Positions 1 to 6,965 of a stretch of 7,330 bases of DNA are shown one piece after another. The stretch comes from CAZQQN01 sp964549595 (GTDB lineage Bacteria; Bacteroidota; Bacteroidia; CAILMK01; CAYYUA01), in assembly GCA_964549595.1 (NCBI GenBank), contig CAZJWK010000120.1, forward strand, positions 1 to 7,330, in the 5' to 3' direction. A program made the position numbers and the translations under genes. Numbering within the stretch: the stretch's first letter is position 1; every line of letters starts with the position of its first letter. The notes under the pieces are model-generated. The model did no database searches, was not told the origin of the DNA, and saw only the letters and a program-made list of their open reading frames with translations.

Positions 1-460
1 TGAAATTCTGGCGCAGGCCTTTTGGCGTGTTCAGGTATTGGATGGTCATTTTCCCGTGACGGAAGTTGGCCATGCTGTCCTTAATATGCGCTTTTCCGTC
101 CTCGGCTACGGCTTGTCTTAAATTACCATCAACGTAAAGGCCCTGAGTAGCTAACCTTAGCTGCCAATCTTCCTTATTAACGGTATCCTTTAGCGGTTCC
201 ATGGTCACCACCTGTGGCTGGTAATTCACGTTGAGGTTTTGGGCCCGGTTAGGGCTCTGCCAAGTTTGGCTGGCATTCAATTTAGCGTTGATCCGGTATT
301 CCCGTTGGCGGATGTTTTGCTTGGCTTTTTCAAACCAGCTTTCCGGGACTTTCAAACTGGAAGCGTCTCTATCAGCAGGCTGAGCCTGGGGTAAAGCAGT
401 ATTGCTACTAACCATGCTGATTAATAGCACTGCCAAAATGCATTTTGTAGGAAAGTACAT
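1..460 (-). CDS. N-terminal part of a large exported surface protein (DUF7948/SBBP-repeat-like), cut by the window edge
   Basis: An open frame of 153 complete codons begins at an ATG (460-458) and runs off the left edge, so the C-terminus is missing. I chose this ATG because it is the first in frame after an upstream in-frame stop and it opens a typical export signal: a short start with a lysine, a hydrophobic stretch (ILAVLLISMV, about residues 8-17), then a polar region with a likely cleavage near residue 25. The mature start reads VPESWFEKAKQNIRQREYRI, and further in come SPNRAQNLNVNYQPQ and, at the edge, LNTPKGLRQNF. I recall this layout from long Bacteroidota proteins whose N-terminal region precedes SBBP or PKD repeats and a T9SS tail. 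That match is from memory, so the family is tentative while the gene itself is secure. It is transcribed away from the ABC transporter genes on its right, with 331 bases between the starts. Confidence 0.75.
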   Translation of the reverse strand, partial: MYFPTKCILAVLLISMVSSNTALPQAQPADRDASSLKVPESWFEKAKQNIRQREYRINAKLNASQTWQSPNRAQNLNVNYQPQVVTMEPLKDTVNKEDWQLRLATQGLYVDGNLRQAVAEDGKAHIKDSMANFRHGKMTIQYLNTPKGLRQNF

Positions 461-791
461 AAGCACTTTGTTATTTGAGGATTTACATGATATGGTCAAT
501 GAGGGCAAATTTTATGTAAGCCGTTTGTTTCTTTACTCAAAGTCGAATTTATAAGGGTTAAGGTTGCCTGGATTTGAAAATTTTGATTAGCTATGGACAG
601 CACACGTTCCTTGTTAATGCCCATTTTGGCTGATTTTTGAGTAAATAATACACCTTAAATTGTGTGCCACGAATGGTAGTGCAAGGTAGTTCGGTTGGTA
701 TAAAGAAATCCGCAGCAAACCATTATTCTTGCATTCAGAATTTTTTGCAACCGATTTCAATAAAAAATTTTTTTTCTTACTTTATAATATA
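461..791. other. Intergenic region between divergent genes
   Basis: This gap separates the starts of the leftward exported protein and the rightward ABC transporter genes, so it must hold promoters for both unless one is read from outside. I found no exact Bacteroidota -7 box (TAnnTTTG) on either strand; the closest is TGGATTTG at about 569-576 on the plus strand, which misses the A. The last 50 bases before 792 are very rich in A and T, as is common before Bacteroidota start codons. I see no RNA gene, strong hairpin or coding relic. Confidence 0.5.
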
Positions 792-1742
792 ATGTCGGCT
801 TTTCCATTCATAACCATCCGTTTCAAACAAAGTTACCGGGAACTCTTGGCCCTGGGGCCTGGAAGAAGCATATTCCTGTTGCTTTTGTTAGGAATCGGGG
901 AAATATTCATTGTAGGAGCTTCGGCCAAACTACCCCATGTTTATTACCTGACAGCCCTTTACAGCTTATTACCTATCACCATACATTTCAAAAGAAACGA
1001 TAAACAATTCCTGAAAACGCATATTGCCAATCACCAAGCCGTTTACGCGCTGGAATACTTGATTTTAGGGCTTCCGTTATTATTGCCCTTGCTTTACAAT
1101 GGCTATTTTGTCCTGTGTGGGGCTTATTTACTCGTGATTCTACTACTCTTACCCATACCACCAATTTCTCAGAAAGCCATCACCTACAACCAAGTCCTTT
1201 GGCTCATTCCGGATCAAGATTTTGAATGGAAGTCCGGTTTGAGAAAAACCATTTGGCTTGTGAGTGTAGTTTGGCTGGCAGGAATGGGAACTTCCTGGCT
1301 TATTGGCGGTGTACCCCTAACCCTTTTTATCCTGGGAATCATTGTCATTGGCTTTTACGAACAAGGAGAGCCTTTGCCTATGCTTTTAGCCTTTGAGAAA
1401 AGGCCCCGTGAGTTATTGGTACAAAAAATCAAGCGGCTACTTATCCTTTTTGCCTGGCTGACCATTCCCCTCATTGCCATTTTTATGGTTTTCCATCCCC
1501 AATATTGGTATTTCCTGGTTATTGAATGGCTCCTTTTAGCCAACCTTCATGTTTTCACCATTTTGGTCAAATACGCTTTTTACCGGCCTAATGCAAAATC
1601 ACCCGCCTCTCAAACCATCGAAGCTATCGGGATTTTTTGCTCTTTGATGCCCATTTTCGTGCCGGTGGTATGGTTATTGGGTATTCGGTTTTGTGGTAAA
1701 GCCATGAACAACTTGAACGCTTACCTGTATGATTTTGATTGA
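792..1742 (+). CDS. Multi-spanning membrane protein, likely permease subunit of an ABC transporter
   Basis: This 316-residue protein is very hydrophobic, with about nine likely membrane segments near residues 27-43, 48-65, 84-103, 105-122, 152-170, 172-189, 215-233, 237-259 and 278-299. Between them lie basic, polar loops (for example FKRNDKQFLK at 66-75, and DFEWKSGLRK at 143-152), as expected of an inner-membrane protein. No domain with a sure name is visible. The role is inferred from the next gene, an ABC ATPase whose start lies inside the last 14 bases of this one; such overlap usually means translational coupling and a shared complex. The frame is open back to a TTG at 729, but the ATG at 792 gives a better start: the added 21 residues are encoded by AT-rich sequence with no sign of conservation. 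The substrate cannot be told. An ABC-2-like exporter, or a regulator of membrane or cell-wall processes, are both possible. Confidence 0.8.
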   Translation: MSAFPFITIRFKQSYRELLALGPGRSIFLLLLLGIGEIFIVGASAKLPHVYYLTALYSLLPITIHFKRNDKQFLKTHIANHQAVYALEYLILGLPLLLPLLYNGYFVLCGAYLLVILLLLPIPPISQKAITYNQVLWLIPDQDFEWKSGLRKTIWLVSVVWLAGMGTSWLIGGVPLTLFILGIIVIGFYEQGEPLPMLLAFEKRPRELLVQKIKRLLILFAWLTIPLIAIFMVFHPQYWYFLVIEWLLLANLHVFTILVKYAFYRPNAKSPASQTIEAIGIFCSLMPIFVPVVWLLGIRFCGKAMNNLNAYLYDFD

Positions 1743-2415
1743 CAACCTCCATGTCGGATATGGCAGAAATAAGCCGGTCATACAAGGGCTGACCCTTTCC
1801 TTAACGGAGGGTCAGATCCATGGTTTAGTAGGGTTAAATGGTGCCGGTAAGACCACTTTGCTCACAACCCTTTATGGCTTGCTTAAGCCGGATTCAGGAA
1901 CTATCAAACGGGATAAACAGCCTCTTACCAAGCAAGCTATGGCCTACCTGGAAACCTACCATTATTTCTACCCCAAAATAACTGGACGGGAATACCTGAA
2001 CTTGTTTGCCAACCCCGATTTCGATCCGGACCAATGGAACCACCTATTTCGACTTCCCCTGGATGAGCTGGTAGACACCTATTCAACCGGGATGAAAAAA
2101 CAATTGGCTTTATTACGGGTATTGAAGCAGGATAAGCCGTTCATGATCCTGGATGAACCCTTCAATGGCCTCGATATGGAAGCGGCTATCAATATTCGTT
2201 CTATTTTGAACAAGCTAAGGGAGAAAGGCAAAACCATCCTGGTCACCTCCCACATAATGGAAACCTTGACCAACCTCTGCGATCACCTTCACTACCTGGA
2301 ATCGGGCCAAATCCTTTATAGCCGGGATAGCTCCCAATCCGAAACGTTCAAGCAGGAAATCATTGAACATGTGGAGAAGCAAAGTGAGGGCCTGATCCAA
2401 GAATTGCTGGGTTAA
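1729..2415 (+). CDS. ABC transporter ATP-binding protein
   Basis: The 228-residue protein is a single ABC nucleotide-binding domain with every core motif in order: Walker A GLNGAGKT (35-42), the Q-loop region at about 73-76 where a glutamate replaces glutamine (YLET), the signature STGMKKQ (119-125), Walker B FMILDEP (138-144) with catalytic Glu143, the D-loop GLD (147-149) and the switch His175 in TSH. It should bind and hydrolyse ATP on the cytoplasmic face and drive the membrane protein encoded just upstream. An acidic residue in the Q-loop region and a YSxGMKxxL-type signature are usual in the branch that pairs with ABC-2-type exporters (GldA, NatA, CcmA-like), so export is more likely than import; no binding-protein gene is nearby. 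The ATG at 1729 gives the normal start of the domain (beta strand, then the aromatic Tyr11 that stacks on adenine). The last 35 or so residues are a short helical tail beyond the core. Confidence 0.93.
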   Translation: MILIDNLHVGYGRNKPVIQGLTLSLTEGQIHGLVGLNGAGKTTLLTTLYGLLKPDSGTIKRDKQPLTKQAMAYLETYHYFYPKITGREYLNLFANPDFDPDQWNHLFRLPLDELVDTYSTGMKKQLALLRVLKQDKPFMILDEPFNGLDMEAAINIRSILNKLREKGKTILVTSHIMETLTNLCDHLHYLESGQILYSRDSSQSETFKQEIIEHVEKQSEGLIQELLG

Positions 2416-2642
2416 ACATCACCTCCTGATTATCTGCGAACCTTTTTTCACCATTGAGCGCACAGAGGCCACAGAGCTTATGAACATTAGCATCTTTAGA
2501 AATGCGGTTATTTGTGATGCCCGTTTTCTTATTTAAGGCTAAACGAATGGAACGCTGATAACGCTGATCGGGCAGATAGGCGCTGATAAAGGTTGATACA
2601 TTTTCAGTGGTCATCAGTTGTATCCGTGTCATTTGTGTTTTA
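2416..2642. repeat. Patch of degenerate short intergenic repeats
   Basis: This gene-free stretch after the ABC ATPase is built from short repeating words. CACAGAG occurs twice, at 2461-2467 and 2470-2476. AACGCTGAT occurs twice in direct succession, at 2551-2559 and 2560-2568, followed by the variants GGGCAGAT, GGCGCTGAT and GGTTGAT up to 2597. The motifs TATCTGCGAA (2431-2440) and ATCCGTGTCATTTGTGT (2622-2638) belong to the same vocabulary. From general knowledge, words such as 'cacagaggcacagag', 'atctgcg' and 'atccgtgt(a/c)atttgtgt' are scattered between genes in many Bacteroidota and other environmental bacteria, and are often wrongly called as small proteins. A 90-codon frame on the minus strand (2632-2360) covers this patch and the end of the ATPase gene; I regard it as spurious. 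The function is unknown, and no terminator is visible. Confidence 0.6.
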
Positions 2643-2705
2643 TATTATTCCCATTAAAGCTAATCATTGTCAATTAAATTAACTATGAATAGGCTAAAAG
2701 TTGGC

Positions 2706-3345
2706 TCAACCTTCGTTCCATGCTTTTATTTCTTGAATAAAATGGTTTTCAATCTGCTTTAAGGTTACTTGGTAGCGGGGGCTTAGATGGTGAATGTTTT
2801 CATCTTCTATATCCCCGGTGAATACCAAGGCCTTTTGGAATAAGCTTTTGGTCAGATTGCTCATTTTGTCAGCCGTCATTTCATAAAGTTCTTGAACGGT
2901 AAAATGCTGTAAGTTCAAGACATAAAGGTCATAGTAATCCCTGAAAGTTGCTCTTAAAAAAAGTGTAATTAACCTTCATAACAGCCAGCATAGGCAAATC
3001 AGCAATGTAAAGGTTATTTTCTATGGATTTTCTGTTTTTGAATTCCTCCCAATCATGGGCAAAAAAAGTGACCCTTACATGATCCAGCAGGAAATCGGCT
3101 TCTTTGACCGAGAGATTGAGGGCTTTGATATATGAAAATCCCGCTTTTTCAAGTTGATGCTGAAAATCCAGGCTATTAAGTGTTTTTTGCCAGGTAAACA
3201 GGTCAATATCCTCGCTATAACGATGAGATAAATAGTGGGCAAGGGCAGAACCCCCTACGAAAGTAAAATCAGCAAGAAATGCTTTAGAAGCTAATTTTTG
3301 CAGGACCCTGTTGGTTTCAGGCATCAGCATTTTTAATGCGCTCAT
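2706..3345 (-). pseudogene. AbiEii/AbiGii-family nucleotidyltransferase toxin, interrupted by a one-base frameshift
   Basis: The first frame (3345-2929, 138 residues) carries the family's nucleotidyltransferase core: VGGSALA (30-36), then HRYSEDIDLF (41-50), whose two aspartates, Asp46 and Asp48, would bind the metal. It continues to the conserved LPMLAVMKVN (117-126) with Lys124. It then meets a run of seven T on the coding strand (2962-2956) and soon stops. If that run had six T, the reading would go on as YTFLRATFRDYYDLY and then run without a stop to 2706, giving about 212 residues. RDYYDLY is the family's late catalytic motif, so the unshifted product lacks it. The family transfers nucleotides to target RNAs such as tRNA (as MenT and AbiEii do) and acts as a toxin in type IV toxin-antitoxin or abortive-infection systems. 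It overlaps its upstream partner by 29 bases, or by 8 if Met8 is the real start. Apart from that one base it looks intact. Confidence 0.85.
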
Positions 3346-3652
3346 AGCGGCTGTATTGCTTTTGAAGAGGCTTTATATAAGCCTCTGGGTTTTCAATATC
3401 GAAAAAAATTCTGGCCAGATAATAGTTGTGGGGATAAAGCCTCTGATTCGGAATGAGTTTTTGATGCCAAACAGCTTTGATTGCCTCGATAGTAAATAAT
3501 TTAAACAATAGCTGAATTTCCGGGACATCGCCCATTTTCAATGTAGTTTCGATAAGGACCGCATCCGGCAGGTTTTGGAGTCCTTCCTCACCATAGCTCC
3601 AAAAAGCGCCTTGGTTTTTAAGTTGCTGAATTAGTTTGGTCTTGTCGCTCAT
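3317..3652 (-). CDS. DUF6922-like protein, probable antitoxin partner of the AbiEii-type gene
   Basis: This 111-residue cytoplasmic protein has no signal peptide or membrane segment. Its first part has FWSY at residues 17-20. The middle reads LIETTLKMGDVPEIQLLFKL, and it continues with IKAVWHQKLIP and YYLARIFFDIENPEAYI. This pattern (an 'FW' near the start, then G-D, LF, IK-VW, N-YYLA-FF) is what I recall of DUF6922, a Bacteroidota family usually found directly upstream of AbiEii/AbiGii nucleotidyltransferases. The assignment is from memory and needs a profile search. Gene order fits: it comes first, and the toxin-like gene starts inside its last 29 bases, so the two are probably translated together. 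It is expected to hold the toxin in check or regulate the operon. I see no helix-turn-helix that I can name, so DNA binding is only a possibility. The gene is complete, although its partner is frameshifted. Confidence 0.75.
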   Translation of the reverse strand: MSDKTKLIQQLKNQGAFWSYGEEGLQNLPDAVLIETTLKMGDVPEIQLLFKLFTIEAIKAVWHQKLIPNQRLYPHNYYLARIFFDIENPEAYIKPLQKQYSRYERIKNADA

Positions 3653-4057
3653 AAGGTCTTCGCTTATTCATGGAAACGTTAATTTAGCAATAAATGGTTG
3701 CAATGAGAAGCGAACGGTAATAAAAGGAAAAAGAAGTTAACTATTCAAAAAGATGACTTAATTCGGTTTCCGGTTAATGAATGTCAAACTAATGTAGCTC
3801 ATCAATTCTTCTTTCATTGCGGTAAGCATTCAAGCTATATGTAACAACTCCAGTTCTTAGCAAAATTAGACTCCCTTCCACCCCTGGATGTGTGTAGCGT
3901 ATTCATTAGTACTCTTTTATTATTCAAATGATTTCGGCCGAGTTTATCTTTTTAAAGGATATAATTCGGCTTGTATGATGACTTATTTATAATCGCAAGG
4001 CGAACAATGCCGTCCTGAACTCCGGAGCGTATACGTTTTAAAACCTTTTTTTAAATC
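3653..4057. other. Gene-free stretch upstream of the AbiE-like pair
   Basis: About 405 bases lie between the start of the DUF6922-like gene and the stop of the secreted propeller protein, both on the minus strand. The promoter of the toxin-antitoxin pair should be here. One exact minus-strand TAATTTTG box (3868-3861) fits the -7 consensus TAnnTTTG, but it has no TTG at the right distance and would leave a leader of some 200 bases, so I do not call it. No strong hairpin with a T run marks the end of the secreted-protein gene. I recognise no RNA gene or coding relic. Confidence 0.5.
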
Positions 4058-5881
4058 TTAACGAATCAGGAGTTTCCGCTTATAAGCCTTGTCCGAAGTG
4101 ATTACTTCAACCATATAAACACCAGCCTCCCATTGGCTTGTATTTAGCCTTTTTTTACCATCTGCGATTAATCCGGTGTATACCCGTTTACCTCGCATAT
4201 CAACAATAGTTACTCGAGCGGACCTTTCCTTAGGGGTTTCATTAACTTTGATAGATAAATAGTCCCCGGTGGGATTGGGGTACATGCTAATAAAGTTTTG
4301 TTCAGGTTCAGTAATTCCCGTGGTTGGCACCAATTTTTGGCAAACTGAATCTTTACCGCAGGCATTGGAAACTGCCAGACAAACCTCATACGCATTATTA
4401 CCTGCAAACGTATGAGTTGGGTTAGGTTGAAAGCTGGTATCACCGTCACCGAATGTCCACTTGTAACTGAAACCAAACTCCGATTCATTGGTAAAATCAA
4501 CTTGGTTGGTTGCGGTTACTGTATAGTCGAAGGCCGCTTTAGGTTGGTAAACACATTCGCTGCAATATTCACCATACTTTGCAGAAGGTTGACCAACCTG
4601 AGTTGCAGCGTTATTGAAATTACTGCTGTAAGTAAACGATGAATCAGGCATGGATGCTTTAACCAGCGTCAAGTCTTTGACGTTAGCCCTTGCCTTCTCC
4701 TCTTGGCAACCTGATGCTAAGGAGGTATCAGTTTTCACCAAATAAAGGTTAGCATTATTCGTATCACCAATCGGGTGATCATTGCTATAGCCATACAATG
4801 CATGACCTCCGTCTTTTACTAGTTTACCTTGAGCCATTATATCATCACCGCTTACACCATAAGCTTTTGCGGTAATGAATTCACCATCATTTCCTGTTTT
4901 GACCAGGTAAAAGTCACCCTTTCCGGTGCCATAACTATAGGTTGTCCCGTAAATTAACAATTGCCCGTTCTCTTTTACCGAGCCACTGATCTCGTTTTCT
5001 TGCTCTTGCCCTCCGTAACTTTTACCCCACTTTATGTTTCCGTTCAGGTCCAAATTAACTATTAGTGCCTCATCATTATTCCCCGTGTTGACTGTACCAA
5101 AAAGGTACAATGCCTGCTCATGCCTCTCGATGTCGTTAAACTGGATATCAAAAGAAGGATGGTCATATTGATTAATCCAGGCAACGGTTCCATCATGATT
5201 CAATTTTATGACACGTCCTTTGGTGATTTCTCTTCGGCCTGCTATAATATAGCCGTTGCTTACTTCCTCAAAATCCAACCCGTAATAATTATTTTGCTCG
5301 GTGCCAATAATACGCTCCCATTCAACCCTTTGGTTAGTATCAAGCTTTAACACATGAATGGCTCTTTTCCGACCCTGTTCACTTTCTGTGATACCCAGAA
5401 CAAGAATACCGCCATCTGAGGTCATTTTGGCCTGGGTTGCAAACCCCAATGATTGATTGCCCGTAAACGCTTTGGACCATTGTAGATTACCCAAAGAATC
5501 CACTTTCAACAAGTAGCCATCCCTGTAAGCATTGGAGAAACTTTTGGATGCACCACTAATGAGGTAACCTTTTCCGAGCCGGCTGATAGAATGACCATAA
5601 TCAAGCGCATTCCCGCCATAGGTCTTAGACCATTGTAGATTACCCTCCGGACCGATTTCAGATAACATGATCTGACCTTTTGGATGGTTAAATCCATCGG
5701 TGTATCCCAGGCACATGAAAGACCCATCGGGCTTAATTGCAAGGGGTTGAGAAAAAGCATTAAGGTTCATTCGATCATCCTTATCACCACCAAAATAGCA
5801 TTGAAACCTCCCCTGGCCATCCATTTTTTTCATACCGGCAAAGAATAATAACACAATGAGGGTGCCTATTGCTCGTCTCAT
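4058..5881 (-). CDS. Secreted seven-repeat propeller protein with PKD domain and T9SS type A sorting domain
   Basis: The 607-residue protein starts with an export signal (MRRAIGTLIVLLFFAGM). Residues about 26-387 form seven units of roughly 47-55 residues. A typical unit has W-x-K-x-Y-GG near its start, DGG or GYLISG in the middle, and YLLKVDSLGN at its end; the joining points fall near 82, 133, 187, 234, 284 and 335. Seven such units suggest a seven-bladed beta-propeller. A cysteine-bearing linker follows (Cys392, 440, 443), then a PKD domain at about 448-517 (YKWTFGDGDTS, PTHTF). The C-terminus is a T9SS type A sorting domain at about 529-607: MYPNPTGDYLSI at the start, then WEAGVYMVEV and a basic end, KRKLLIR. 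By family knowledge the signal peptide leads to the periplasm, and the sorting domain directs passage through the outer membrane by T9SS and anchoring or release at the surface. No catalytic motif is seen, so binding or adhesion is the likely role. The gene looks intact and stands alone. Confidence 0.93.
   Translation of the reverse strand: MRRAIGTLIVLLFFAGMKKMDGQGRFQCYFGGDKDDRMNLNAFSQPLAIKPDGSFMCLGYTDGFNHPKGQIMLSEIGPEGNLQWSKTYGGNALDYGHSISRLGKGYLISGASKSFSNAYRDGYLLKVDSLGNLQWSKAFTGNQSLGFATQAKMTSDGGILVLGITESEQGRKRAIHVLKLDTNQRVEWERIIGTEQNNYYGLDFEEVSNGYIIAGRREITKGRVIKLNHDGTVAWINQYDHPSFDIQFNDIERHEQALYLFGTVNTGNNDEALIVNLDLNGNIKWGKSYGGQEQENEISGSVKENGQLLIYGTTYSYGTGKGDFYLVKTGNDGEFITAKAYGVSGDDIMAQGKLVKDGGHALYGYSNDHPIGDTNNANLYLVKTDTSLASGCQEEKARANVKDLTLVKASMPDSSFTYSSNFNNAATQVGQPSAKYGEYCSECVYQPKAAFDYTVTATNQVDFTNESEFGFSYKWTFGDGDTSFQPNPTHTFAGNNAYEVCLAVSNACGKDSVCQKLVPTTGITEPEQNFISMYPNPTGDYLSIKVNETPKERSARVTIVDMRGKRVYTGLIADGKKRLNTSQWEAGVYMVEVITSDKAYKRKLLIR
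5475..5645 (-). repeat. 18-base direct repeat inside two neighbouring propeller units
   Basis: The 18-base word GACCATTGTAGATTACCC (plus-strand reading) occurs identically at 5475-5492 and 5628-5645. The copies are 153 bases apart, exactly 51 codons, or one propeller unit. Both encode the GNLQWSK segment at a repeat junction. Exact identity at the DNA level, which the other units lack, points to a fairly recent duplication or gene conversion between these two units. Confidence 0.7.
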
Positions 5882-5952
5882 AGGAAGCTTTTAGTGGTTC
5901 AAGTGTAGATTAAACTTTGACACACTTTTCTGAACAGTCCCAACGTTTAAAA

Positions 5953-5979
5953 CAAATCTACAGACAATTTATTTGACAA
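5953..5979 (-). promoter_or_regulatory. Candidate Bacteroidota-type promoter of the secreted propeller gene
   Basis: On the minus strand, TAGATTTG at 5960-5953 matches the -7 consensus TAnnTTTG at every fixed position. A TTG at 5979-5977 could serve as the -33 element, with a spacer of 16 bases, one below the usual 17-23. Transcription would begin a few bases downstream and leave a leader of about 60 bases before the ATG at 5881. The -7 match is good; the -33 match is only a three-base word. Confidence 0.4.
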
Positions 5980-6040
5980 TGCTCGTTATTTATAACAATA
6001 AAATTAAATTTTAATTTTTAAAACCCTTTACCAATTCCAT

Positions 6041-6965
6041 ATATAAGCTTTTTACTGCTGCTTTTCTTTTTATCAATCACGATTCCCTCAATCAAGGTTA
6101 AAGCACAAGCTGAAAATGATCCGCTTGTTTGGGTACTTGTTGGCACCTACTGGTACTTTACCGAATTGCCTGAAAATCGGCCAGTTAGCTATTCTTTCTT
6201 AAAAATAAAAAGCATGGGGGATACCTTGCTCAATTCGAAAAAGGCTCAAATATGAAGAAAATTTAATGGGCGTTTTGGGAGCGTTAGAGGTAAAGAATTC
6301 ACTTATGCCAAGGATCAGGTGGTCTATTTTTATACCAGAGGCCGTTTTGATACCCTTTATGATTTTTCGGCTAAACCCTGGGATCATTGGGAAATAACGG
6401 TACCGAATAGGTGGTGACATTATTGTGACAGTACCTTAAAAGTCAATGTAATAGATACGGGGACGGTCAAAAGAAAGGGTTTAAGGTTAAAAAAAATTGA
6501 TAACGTAGTCTCAAAAATATGAGCAGTAAACATCAAGCTGGGATACGATTCTTGAAAAAAAAACGTAAAGCAAGGGGCATTTTTCCTTAGGACCTTTACT
6601 GCAAACCATTTAGTAGTCAAGAGGGCGGACCGTTTCGTTGCTATAAGGATACCAATTTCTTCTATAAACCGTTTAAGGATAGTGGCAACCACACCAGGCA
6701 AGTTTCAGCCACTAATAAAACCAATGTCCCAAGAGAACCGAATTTAGCAATTGCTCCCAACCCTATTCAAGAGGGAGTTTGAATAACGTTAAGTGAGGGA
6801 TAAATCCGCCTTTTCCACTGATTTTATCCAATGCCCAAGGTAAAAAGGACCACTATTCACCAAAGGAAACTTCATTGGCAAGTTTCCGCCTTCAATTCAG
6901 GCTTGTTTCTATTGAAGGGGAAAAGCGATTTACATACATTTTACGGGAAATTAATCAAAAAGTGA
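6041..6965 (+). pseudogene. Decayed gene for a secreted protein with a degraded T9SS sorting domain
   Basis: Protein-like sequence can be followed here only by crossing stops and changing frame. A signal-like stretch, FLLLLFFLSITIPS, begins at 6049, but no in-frame ATG precedes it (ATATAT stands at about 6039-6044). The same frame reads LVWVLVGTYWYF, then KEFTYAKDQVVYFYTRGRFD, TLYDFSAKPWDHWEI and VIDTGTVKRKGL. It is broken by TGA at 6253, 6415, 6520 and 6553. From 6621 another frame reads EGGPFRCYKDTNFFYKPF and then NLAIAPNPIQEGV, the start of a T9SS sorting domain, with stops at 6780 and 6801. The end of that domain (PLILSNAQGKK, then SGLFLLKGKS and YGKLIKK) lies in two further frames and stops at 6963-6965. 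The 'LYDF-K-D-WEI' and 'RCY-D' pieces recall a common Bacteroidota secreted-protein layout in which these sit before the sorting domain; its function is unknown. Divergent from the intact secreted-protein gene. Confidence 0.8.

Noticed and set aside
1355..1543. Minus-strand frame inside the permease gene, and similar antisense frames inside the ATPase and secreted-protein genes
   Set aside because: All lie within well-supported genes and are ordinary shadows with no domain-like sequence.
2360..2632. 90-codon minus-strand frame over the end of the ATPase gene and the repeat patch
   Set aside because: It reads through degenerate intergenic repeats and then backwards through a secure gene. Its predicted sequence has no domain-like pattern.
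2706..2918. 70-codon minus-strand frame as a separate small gene
   Set aside because: It starts with TTG in the middle of a conserved sequence and is the C-terminal third of the AbiEii-type gene in its shifted frame.
2956..2962. Programmed -1 ribosomal frameshift on the U UUU UUU slippery run
   Set aside because: The phase is right for a slippery heptamer, but a -1 shift leads straight into UAA. The conserved downstream frame needs +1 or a skipped base.
3861..3868. TAATTTTG as the promoter of the toxin-antitoxin pair
   Set aside because: The -7 word fits, but there is no TTG at the required distance and the leader would be about 200 bases long. One such word is expected by chance.
6253..6782. 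Reading TGA as tryptophan in this genome
   Set aside because: The permease-like gene and the AbiEii and DUF6922-like genes end in TGA, intact genes use TGG for tryptophan, and the decayed gene also has a TAA and several frame changes.
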